DNA of 64,000 nt, taken from NCBI GenBank assembly GCA_039555135.1, contig CP114179.1, positions 3,658,001 through 3,722,000 on the forward strand, read 5' to 3'. Of the stretch, positions 25,257-32,375 are shown piece after piece. The DNA comes from Phycisphaeraceae bacterium D3-23. Lineage in GTDB: Bacteria > Planctomycetota > Phycisphaerae > Phycisphaerales > Phycisphaeraceae. The translations under genes were made by a program, and so were the position numbers. A model generated the notes under the pieces. That model worked only from the letters and a program-made list of their open reading frames with translations. It was not told the origin of the DNA and did not search any database. Position 1 is the first letter of the stretch. Every line of letters begins with the position of its first letter.

Positions 25257-27266
25257 TCAGGGCGCTGCGGTGTCGCCGGAGCGGATCGTCCGCAGGATTT
25301 CGTGGACCTCGCGGTTGTAGTGCCAGTCGATGACGATCAGCCCGCGGGTATGCACGATGAGTTGGTGCAGCGCATCGACGGTCGGCTGGTAGACCTTGTG
25401 CAGACTGTCGGGCCGGGCGTCGGAGTAGTCGCGGCAGGTGCTCTCGTGGCTCGCGCCGGGGAACATGCGCAGCAGCATCGCCAGCGTCTGCCACCACAGC
25501 GTCCGGGGGATGAGGTCGAAGGCCTGCTCGATCGACTCGACCTGGTCCGAGATGCGCTGCGGGCCCAACAGCTTGGCCCACCGGGCGTCCTCGTCGAAGG
25601 CCTTGGCGATGCGCTCGACCAGGGGGCGGTCCTCTTCCTGCCGCGCGGTCCATCGGCCTAAGCTCAAGAGCTCGTCGAGTGTCTCGGGCAGTTTCGAGTC
25701 GCGATTAACCAGCATCGTCTGCACGCCGACGACGCCCATCGCGTAGAGGTCGCAGGGCGAACTCATGCTTGGCAAGACCTTGAACGCGCACTCGGGCAGC
25801 GAAACGCCCTCCGCCTGCGTCAATGTGTTGAGGACTTTGGGCGACGCGGCGAAGGGGGTGGAGAAGAAACGCATCTCCCCAGGCGCGAGGGCCGAGTCGT
25901 CCTCGGCGTGGCCGTAGAGGTCGATGGCTTGCTCATCGGGCCGGACCCGGAGCCAGACCAGGTCGCGCCGCGCGAGGTCGAGCCCCTCGCCCAGCCGGAC
26001 GGTCGCCTCGACACGGACGGTGGTCGCGGTGTCGTTGGGGTCGGGGTTGTCGTGTTTCGCATCGAGTTTTTCGACGCGGCGGATGCGCACGAGGGTCTGC
26101 CCGTCGCGCCGGTCGCTCGCGAGCGCTGGGCGGTAGATGGATGTGCCCTGCGGGGTGAGCGGCTGGAAGAGCGCGGCGCCCGGGTCGCCGATCTTCAGAC
26201 GGATCGCATCGGCGGGCTCGACCAGCTCGACACGGTTGCCCCAGAGGAACGGCATGCCCACGCCGCTCTGCGCGAGATTGACGCGGAAGCTCTGGTCCGA
26301 CACCCGCAGGTGCGGCGTCTGCGTGACCCGGGTCTGCCGGCTGAGACCCTCGACCGCGTCCGCCAGGCAGCGCAGCTTCAGGTGGAAGGTCTCGATGATC
26401 CGCCCGCGCCGGCCGTGCCGGCCCAGGAACATGCGGCCAAAGCCCGAGTCGTCATCGACGCCCGACACATCATCATGCAGCGCGGCGCCGACCGTCGACT
26501 CGATCGGCAGCGCCGACCGGCCATCGACAACGCCGGCCCAGCTCTTGCCGTTGAGCACCGCGAGGTAGTCCGGGTAGTCGATCGGCCGAAACACCCGGCA
26601 GCCCAGCAGCCCGGCGCAGCCGTTCACGTCGTAGTGATGGTCTTCTTCCGCTACCGCCAACGGTCGGCACGCATCCGTCGTCGGCGCATCGAGCGACACC
26701 GGGTAAAACACCAGCTCGCCCGCATCCGCCCCGGCCCAGAGGTAGCGGTGCAGCGAGGTTGCGTACTGGGGCAGGCCCGCCTTCACCAGTGCGTCGTCGT
26801 CGGTGCACAGCGCGAGCGGCCGATCCTGGTCGTCGCGCGGGACGACGGTCTGCATGCTCTCCAGGTTCAGCATACACGGCGGGGGGTGCGTGGTTTCGTG
26901 CCCGGTCCAGAGGATCGAGGCGGGGTCGGCCCGGCGCAGCGCGTCGGCCTGCCGCCGCCAGCGCTCGTCCATCGCGTGGTTCGACAACGACGGCTGGACG
27001 ACCGGCGCAACCGAGCCCAGCGCATCGGTCCGCTGGATCCACACCTCGACCAGCTGGTGCCCGCGCCCGGCCCGGTCGACCATCGCGCCCAGACACACCC
27101 GCGCATCGACCAGCGAACGCAGCGTGACCAGCGGCGACTTGCCCGCCGTCTTCTTCGTCGAGACCAGCAGGCACAGCCCAAGCCCAAGGACAGGGTCCGC
27201 CGACGACAGCGCCACGGCGGCGTAGCCCTCGGGGATGCAGGAGTCGGTCGGTTCGGCGTCGGGCAC
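25257..27266 (-). CDS. Large unknown T6SS-locus protein with kinase-like segment
   Basis: This soluble protein of about 669 residues belongs to no family I can name. Near residue 500 it has SPCDLYAMGVVGVQTMLVN, which resembles the C-lobe of a protein kinase (the DLYSLGxxLYELL pattern), but I see no Walker, HRD or DFG motif, so any kinase fold must be degenerate. GTG at 27266 was chosen because GGAG sits five bases before it; an upstream TTG at 27317 has no ribosome-binding site. It lies between PAAR and the TssJ-like gene in the same direction. With the FGE-fused pseudokinase nearby, it suggests a two-protein kinase-like signalling or scaffold module tied to the secretion system. Confidence 0.55.
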   Translation of the reverse strand: MPDAEPTDSCIPEGYAAVALSSADPVLGLGLCLLVSTKKTAGKSPLVTLRSLVDARVCLGAMVDRAGRGHQLVEVWIQRTDALGSVAPVVQPSLSNHAMDERWRRQADALRRADPASILWTGHETTHPPPCMLNLESMQTVVPRDDQDRPLALCTDDDALVKAGLPQYATSLHRYLWAGADAGELVFYPVSLDAPTTDACRPLAVAEEDHHYDVNGCAGLLGCRVFRPIDYPDYLAVLNGKSWAGVVDGRSALPIESTVGAALHDDVSGVDDDSGFGRMFLGRHGRRGRIIETFHLKLRCLADAVEGLSRQTRVTQTPHLRVSDQSFRVNLAQSGVGMPFLWGNRVELVEPADAIRLKIGDPGAALFQPLTPQGTSIYRPALASDRRDGQTLVRIRRVEKLDAKHDNPDPNDTATTVRVEATVRLGEGLDLARRDLVWLRVRPDEQAIDLYGHAEDDSALAPGEMRFFSTPFAASPKVLNTLTQAEGVSLPECAFKVLPSMSSPCDLYAMGVVGVQTMLVNRDSKLPETLDELLSLGRWTARQEEDRPLVERIAKAFDEDARWAKLLGPQRISDQVESIEQAFDLIPRTLWWQTLAMLLRMFPGASHESTCRDYSDARPDSLHKVYQPTVDALHQLIVHTRGLIVIDWHYNREVHEILRTIRSGDTAAP

Positions 27267-27410
27267 GATCGCTCCATCAAGAGGCGGACAGGTTCCCCAG
27301 AGAATGCTGGTGGACAACCAGCAATATAACGACCGCGTCGAATCCTATCTCCCGTTGCGAGATGTGATGGGTTCGAACAGAAAGGTCTTATTCGATTGGC
27401 CGAAGATGTT

Positions 27411-27707
27411 TCACCCGATCAGCACCTGCGGGCAGCCGGAAACGATGGCGCCGCCGTGGACGGTCGTATCGCCGACACGGGCGGCGGGCATGTAGCCGAT
27501 GAGGACTTTGGCCGAGCCCTTGACGATCGTGTCCGGCGGGCCGACGCAGGTACACATGCTCCCGACCGTGGCGGCGGCCATGTAGCCGATCATGACGGTC
27601 GGTGCGCCGGGGGTGACGATCGGTCCGCCGACGTGAGGGACCGGCGGGGTGCCGGGGGTCGCCAGCGGGCAGGTGTGCATGTCTCCAACGCGGGCGGCAG
27701 GTTGCAT
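27411..27707 (-). CDS. PAAR-domain spike-tip protein
   Basis: This 98-residue protein is made entirely of PAAR-type repeats. MQPAARVGDMHTCP at the N-terminus is the family hallmark, followed by GPIVTPGAPTVMIGYMAAAT, then CTCVGPPDTIVKGSAKVLIG and a closing VGDTTVHGGAIVSGCP. PAAR proteins sharpen the VgrG spike and can carry effectors. The His and Cys residues typical of zinc binding at the tip are present. No effector extension is fused to it, so cargo must bind separately. It is followed by the kinase-like gene and preceded by a DUF6931-like gene and a candidate toxin, all on the minus strand. Confidence 0.9.
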   Translation of the reverse strand: MQPAARVGDMHTCPLATPGTPPVPHVGGPIVTPGAPTVMIGYMAAATVGSMCTCVGPPDTIVKGSAKVLIGYMPAARVGDTTVHGGAIVSGCPQVLIG

Positions 27708-27772
27708 GGGTCGGTTCCTTTCGGGGGCGTGTTATGATCGTAGCGATTCGTGATGCGGCGGGCGGGGCGGGT

Positions 27773-28468
27773 CTACTTCGGTCCGCCGGCGAGCTTCTTA
27801 CCCAGGTCGATGAACGGCTTGAGCAGCTCAAACGACTCGGCGGCGGGCGGCGGCGGTTCGACGGGCGCAAGCGCGGCCGCGGTGGCGGCTTCAAACACCT
27901 CGGGGTTTTCGGCGGTCTTGAGCTCGGCGACCTTGGTCGGTGGGGGCAGTTTCTCGGCGAGCGCGCCGGCGCTGAGCATCACCGCGCCGGCGATGGCGTG
28001 GGCCACCAGCGCGGGCGACGCGGTGCCTGCCGCGGCGAGCGCCCCGGCCGGCGCGGCAAACGCGATCGCCTGCGCAACAAACGCGCCGGGCCCCGCAAAC
28101 CCCGCCGACTGCGCCGCGTCCGCCGCCGCAGCCCCGGCCTCCTCGGCCTTCGCGGGGTCGGCCAGCGCCTCGCCCGCCGACATGATCGTCTGGGCCGACG
28201 CCAGCGCCTCGGCGTCTGCGGGTAGCAGTTTGTCCGCCGCCATCTGCCCGCTCTCGATCCCCCACTGCACGTTCGTCGGCGTGTCCAGCGCCTGAGAAAT
28301 CAGCTCGACCGACTCGGGCCCGAGTTGGGCCTCTTCGATCACGGTCAGCGCTTCGGTCACGCTCATCCCCGACGTGAGCGCCTCCGCCGCGGCGGGCGGG
28401 GGCACGAAGTCGGCCAGGCCGATGAAGCCGTCGGAGGCGACCAGCGAGATGGGGGTGGGGTCAGGCAT
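27773..28468 (-). CDS. DUF6931-like T6SS accessory protein
   Basis: This 231-residue protein is rich in alanine and proline. Residues about 30-95 (TSGMSVTEALTVIEEAQLGP, then ALDTPTNVQWGIESG) resemble the DUF6931 family that I associate with T6SS loci next to PAAR genes. A hydrophobic Ala/Gly-rich middle (GPGAFVAQAIAFAAPAGALA) may be membrane-active or simply flexible. No catalytic motif is seen. It lies 65 bases upstream of PAAR and 6 bases downstream of a candidate toxin. An adaptor that helps load a toxin onto PAAR is a reasonable guess, based only on order. Confidence 0.5.
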   Translation of the reverse strand: MPDPTPISLVASDGFIGLADFVPPPAAAEALTSGMSVTEALTVIEEAQLGPESVELISQALDTPTNVQWGIESGQMAADKLLPADAEALASAQTIMSAGEALADPAKAEEAGAAAADAAQSAGFAGPGAFVAQAIAFAAPAGALAAAGTASPALVAHAIAGAVMLSAGALAEKLPPPTKVAELKTAENPEVFEAATAAALAPVEPPPPAAESFELLKPFIDLGKKLAGGPK

Positions 28469-28474
28469 GGTGGT

Positions 28475-29023
28475 TTACGCGCGGGTTAGCGGCAGGGCGT
28501 GGGCAAAGGCGACGTCGAACCCGGCCGGGCAGTTGAAGTGTGTTGAATGGGCCCAGTCGTCCATGTGGTCGCCGAAGGTGCGGGCGTCCATCTGGCACTC
28601 GATGATTGTGAAGGGCGATGAGCCCCCGCCACGCCCGCCGCGGCGAAGCGTTTTCCCCGCGAGTCGTCCCGAGGCGTTGAATTTTGCGTGCTCGTCATGC
28701 CACCCGGTACCGCCCCGTGCCAAGCTGACGGTCATGTGCGGCTGGGGCCTTCTGCTAGTCCCGGTGGTCTTCAACCGGACCAGCACATGCCCGGATTGAT
28801 AGAAGACCTGCCGCCCACCGGGCCTTACCCCGTGCGTCGCGACTTGGGTCAGAGCGAAGCCCATCCGCAGCAGGTTCTCGTGCACCGCACGGGCGTTCTC
28901 GAAACGCACGACCCCGCCTGGACCGACGAGCCGGCCCACGACGCGCTGCCCAAGCCGTTTGGATTCGGCTAACGAAGGCCCGGTGCGCTGCCCGCCACCT
29001 GGATGCACGGTAAAGCTTGTCAT
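28475..29023 (-). CDS. Candidate T6SS effector, unknown 182-aa protein
   Basis: This 182-residue basic protein is directly upstream of the DUF6931-like and PAAR genes. The ATG at 29021-29023 gives MTSFTVHPGGGQRTG; the open frame upstream crosses the divergent promoter region and was rejected. Conserved-looking blocks are HENLLRMGFALTQVATHG, VLVRLKTTG and PHMTVSLARGG, followed by WHDEHAKFN. The His/Arg/Lys-rich core with a late GFDVAFAHALPLTRA recalls small nuclease-type polymorphic toxins, but I cannot name the family. No immunity gene is obvious next to it. The effector role is inferred from position and composition. Confidence 0.5.
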   Translation of the reverse strand: MTSFTVHPGGGQRTGPSLAESKRLGQRVVGRLVGPGGVVRFENARAVHENLLRMGFALTQVATHGVRPGGRQVFYQSGHVLVRLKTTGTSRRPQPHMTVSLARGGTGWHDEHAKFNASGRLAGKTLRRGGRGGGSSPFTIIECQMDARTFGDHMDDWAHSTHFNCPAGFDVAFAHALPLTRA

Positions 29024-29254
29024 CGTTGAGCCGCCTTTGTTGCAAGGGTGAGTTTGCCAAGTAGATGAACTTGCACGCCCATGGCCGATCCGAGATCCGA
29101 GCCCATGGTCCCGGCCGGTTTGTGAAGCCGAGCGTGGCGTGTTCCCTATTATCCGGGTTCGTAGTGCCGCGGTTGCGACGAATTGCTTGGATTCGAGAAT
29201 ATTTATAGTTAGACTACGAGAATGCCGTTGCCTGATCAGGGTGGTGCGGGCAGG

Positions 29255-29902
29255 ATGAAGGCCGAGCCGGTTGGGTCGGGCGACTATGTCGTCCGTGAGG
29301 GCCAGTGCATCAACAGTATCGCGCTGGAGAACGGTTTGTTTTGGGAGACCCTGTGGAACCTGCCCGAGAATAGTGAGTTGCGGTCCGCGCGCAGCGATCC
29401 GGACGCATTGATGCCCGGTGATCGCCTGACCGTCCCTGCCGTGCGGGTGAAACAGGTGGACTGCGGGCCTGAGCAGACCCACGCATTCAAACGCAAAGGG
29501 GTCCCCGCCTGGCTCCGGCTGCGGTTTTGTGATGAAGACGAGCCGCTGGCCGACGTGCCTTTTCGGGTCGAGGTGGACGGGGAAATCATCAAGGAAGACA
29601 AGCTCGATAGTGACGGCCGACTCGAGGTCGCGATCCCGCCCGCGGGCAGGCAGGCGCTGGTGACCTTGGAACGCGAAGACGAGTCGGAGTCCTACACTTT
29701 CGACCTTGGCACGATCCCGCCGATCAATTCGCCCGCGGGTGTCCGCCGGCGTCTGGTCAACCTCGGCTTCGCGATCGAAGACGAGTCTGAGGACGCATTG
29801 TTGGCGGGGATCGCGAGCTTCCAGCGGTCACAGGAGTTGGACAGCACCGGCGCGTTCGACGAGCAAACGCGTTCGGCGCTGTTGGAAGCGCACGGCAGTT
29901 GA
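29255..29902 (+). CDS. LysM-like and peptidoglycan-binding-domain protein
   Basis: This protein of about 215 residues has a LysM-type module at the N-terminus (YVVREGQCINSIALENGLFW, then PDALMPGDRLTVP). A middle beta-rich domain follows (WLRLRFCDEDEPLADVPFRV). The C-terminal helical module (GVRRRLVNLGF, IASFQRSQELDSTGAFDEQT) matches the PG_binding_1 pattern. Proteins of this layout commonly sit beside vgrG genes and are thought to serve as cargo carriers or wall-targeting partners. I prefer ATG 29255, preceded by a purine-rich stretch, over ATG 29222, because a possible -10 element (TATAGT, 29204-29209) lies too close to the latter. It is followed 44 bases later by the phosphoesterase gene. 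Confidence 0.75.
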   Translation: MKAEPVGSGDYVVREGQCINSIALENGLFWETLWNLPENSELRSARSDPDALMPGDRLTVPAVRVKQVDCGPEQTHAFKRKGVPAWLRLRFCDEDEPLADVPFRVEVDGEIIKEDKLDSDGRLEVAIPPAGRQALVTLEREDESESYTFDLGTIPPINSPAGVRRRLVNLGFAIEDESEDALLAGIASFQRSQELDSTGAFDEQTRSALLEAHGS

Positions 29903-29946
29903 CTCCGTAGAGACCGATCCGCTTGACGATACCAGCGAGGGTTGCA

Positions 29947-31776
29947 ATGGGTTACTGCGTTGAAAACGATGGCTGGAAGCGGACGACCTGTGCCAGAACC
30001 GCTCAGTACGCCAGCCGACGAAACACCAAGTCCGAGAGTACAAACGACACGAAAAACCGGGCCGGGCACAAAATCTTTATGGATGTCGGGGCTTGGCAGC
30101 TCAAGGGCACCCACAAAGATGGCGACCCGGCGACCACCTTTGGCATCATCTGCGAGCACGAGGTGCTGCTGTGCGACTGGCTAAACCGTGTCTACCCCGG
30201 GCTGCACAACTCGCCTCACCCATTCAACCCGCCCAAGCAATTGAACGACATGCTCGGCCACCTGCGCAAGATCAATCGGGGCGGGGTTGTGGCGTGGTCC
30301 CGGTCCAAAAAACCGCTGACCGCGCCCAACAAGATGATCGTCGTGGTGCCGGACTGCCACATCAATCTTTTACGCGGCGACACGATCGACTGGTTCCAGT
30401 ACCGGCCGATCCGCGGCAGGAGAATGATCCGTCAGCCGGGCAAGTACGTGACCCACGAAATCCCCGGCGATTACAAGTCCGACTTGCAATCGCTAGAAGA
30501 CGAGCTGGTTGAGTTGACCGATGTTGGTAAAAAGTACGGCGCTCGCATTGCACAGGTTGGAGACATCTACGAGGTATGGGAAGCGGAAATGGTGCTCCGT
30601 CTGCAATATCTGCGGATGCTGCAGTACGCCCTGGATTGCGTCAAGGACGAACTCAGCCACCCGATGGAAAACGTGATCACCAGCGACAAGTCCTGGTACC
30701 GTACCGAGGGGTTTGCCAAGTATGTCCCGAACAATGCGATCCGTTGGATGATCGAGTCCGGCAAGGTCGTCCCCATCAACGCCCATGAGAGCATGGGTGC
30801 CTACATCGATCGGATGAAGAAGGCCACGCCTGCCTCCGTGCAGTCCAAGGCGATCGACTTCACATCGACCGACGCGATCTGCGACGCGATCGAGGCGAAG
30901 TACCCCAAGCTGTTCAAGCCCGGTCGCTTCGACATCCCGTTGCGGGGGAACCACGACAATTTCCTGCCCAATCCGTACTGGTCGCTGCCGGTGGTCAAAG
31001 AGCACTTCAACATCATCGCGACGGGCGGGTTTGACCACGCACTGCACGATGTGTTCGGTTATCTCACGAAAACAACTGCAGGGAGCACGAAGCGCAACAA
31101 GCTATTGGAGCACCTCGAAGCGCCCGGGGGCGAGAGCGCGCAGGTCTGGATGGAGCATGGCCACTACTACGACTGGCACAACAATGACAGCGACTGGGCC
31201 GGCCAATCACATGGCTTCGACACCGTGTTCCGGGGCGTTGTCCCCGGAGTGGTCCACGATGTGTTCCGGGGCGGCGGGTACATCGATATCAAGCGTTCTT
31301 CCTGGTGGCTGGGCGAGACGGCGTCAAGTCTCGGCGGGACGTTCCCTGACCGCGGTGACTACGAGATGCGGCTGCCCGAGGTCCGGCGCGCCGATGCGCT
31401 CTACGGCGACCCCTACACCTGGGATAAGGAACGCCTGAACGAGGAGCTGGACCCCCCCGATTTCGACCCGCTTGATGGGACCGAGAGGAAAAAGCGGCCG
31501 ACCCTGGTCATCATGGGCCACACCCACGGCCCGTGTCTACTTGAGATCGACCGCAACCTGCCGCTGCGGCACCTGAAAGAAGTGATCCGCGGCCTGGGTG
31601 GGATCGGGTGGCGGGGCTACACGCGCCGCGGCTACCAGCCCGAGCATGACGGCCAGTTTATGCACGAGCCCTGCGGTATCAACAGCAATTCTTCTTCGAA
31701 AAGAACGACCGAAACGCAGCGGCGTTCAGCGGCAACCCGCGTCTCACCCATCGGCCGGGAAGCCATCGCCGATTGA
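29947..31776 (+). CDS. Calcineurin-like metallophosphoesterase, candidate T6SS effector
   Basis: This 609-residue protein shows the full metallophosphoesterase motif series in order: D-x-H at 136-138 (VVVPDCHINLL), GDIYE at 205-209, GNHD at 334-337, GH at 405-406 (EHGHYYDW) and GHTH at 524-527. These residues bind two metal ions and hydrolyse phosphomono- or diesters. It has no signal peptide, which suits T6SS delivery or a cytoplasmic job. The ATG at 29947, preceded by GAGG, is preferred to the upstream 29923 start. The preceding gene encodes a LysM/peptidoglycan-binding protein on the same strand, and PAAR and VgrG genes flank the pair. Possible targets include nucleotides, nucleic acids and lipids; the sequence does not decide. 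Confidence 0.8.
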   Translation: MGYCVENDGWKRTTCARTAQYASRRNTKSESTNDTKNRAGHKIFMDVGAWQLKGTHKDGDPATTFGIICEHEVLLCDWLNRVYPGLHNSPHPFNPPKQLNDMLGHLRKINRGGVVAWSRSKKPLTAPNKMIVVVPDCHINLLRGDTIDWFQYRPIRGRRMIRQPGKYVTHEIPGDYKSDLQSLEDELVELTDVGKKYGARIAQVGDIYEVWEAEMVLRLQYLRMLQYALDCVKDELSHPMENVITSDKSWYRTEGFAKYVPNNAIRWMIESGKVVPINAHESMGAYIDRMKKATPASVQSKAIDFTSTDAICDAIEAKYPKLFKPGRFDIPLRGNHDNFLPNPYWSLPVVKEHFNIIATGGFDHALHDVFGYLTKTTAGSTKRNKLLEHLEAPGGESAQVWMEHGHYYDWHNNDSDWAGQSHGFDTVFRGVVPGVVHDVFRGGGYIDIKRSSWWLGETASSLGGTFPDRGDYEMRLPEVRRADALYGDPYTWDKERLNEELDPPDFDPLDGTERKKRPTLVIMGHTHGPCLLEIDRNLPLRHLKEVIRGLGGIGWRGYTRRGYQPEHDGQFMHEPCGINSNSSSKRTTETQRRSAATRVSPIGREAIAD

Positions 31777-31825
31777 GTGCTGGCCGCACATCTGATTTGG
31801 GCGGCGTGTGGCGGCGTGGAATCTA

Positions 31826-32353
31826 TCAGTCGCTCTTGTCGACGTTCTTCGCGGTTGGTGACAGGGCCGCGAGTTGTTCGTAAGGCACCTTGTCGAAGAG
31901 CGCCTCGGGCTCGGTGTTCGCCGAGCGCTGCACCGTTAGGGTGTACTTCCGGTCGGACAACGCGTCGGTGAAGTGCAGGTCCAGGTACTGGTCGTTCTTG
32001 TCCTGGTCGTCGGTCAGCTTCTTTTCCTGTTTGTAGGCGCCGTCGTCGCTCTTTAGCGTAAACGTGTCGTCCTCGGGGTTGTCGTCGGTCGACTCGTAGA
32101 CCAGGCGCACGGCGATGCAGTAGGTGGCGCGGATTTTGAAGCTGTTTTTTTTCTCACTCGCGGCGTCGGTGTCGCCGGGCTCGACCTCGGGGATAAAGAC
32201 CTTGTCGGGCGGGCGGACGTCGTCGGGGCCCTTGCGATTGGCGCGGAGGTCGGCGTTCTCCGGGTGGTCCCAGATCTTGCCCGGGGTGAGCCCGCGCGAC
32301 CGCGCGAGGCAGCGGAGGCATTCGCCCGGGACGAGTTTGTGTTTCTTAGCCAT
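31826..32353 (-). CDS. Small LysM-like protein downstream of vgrG
   Basis: This 175-residue protein starts with a LysM-like module (KLVPGECLRCLARSRGLTPG, then PDDVRPPDKVFIPEVEPGD). That module resembles the one in the plus-strand protein about 2 kb away (WETLWNLPENSELR, compared with IWDHPENADLRANR here). The rest is acidic and polar, ending in LAALSPTAKNVDKSD. There is no signal peptide. ATG 32353 (MAKKHKL) was chosen over the longer frame, which runs antisense through the neighbouring gene. It is last in the hcp-vgrG-unknown set and meets the phosphoesterase gene end to end. A cargo-carrier or chaperone role is inferred from the shared module. Confidence 0.6.
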   Translation of the reverse strand: MAKKHKLVPGECLRCLARSRGLTPGKIWDHPENADLRANRKGPDDVRPPDKVFIPEVEPGDTDAASEKKNSFKIRATYCIAVRLVYESTDDNPEDDTFTLKSDDGAYKQEKKLTDDQDKNDQYLDLHFTDALSDRKYTLTVQRSANTEPEALFDKVPYEQLAALSPTAKNVDKSD

Positions 32354-32375
32354 CGTTCTTACTCCGCGTCTTCGC

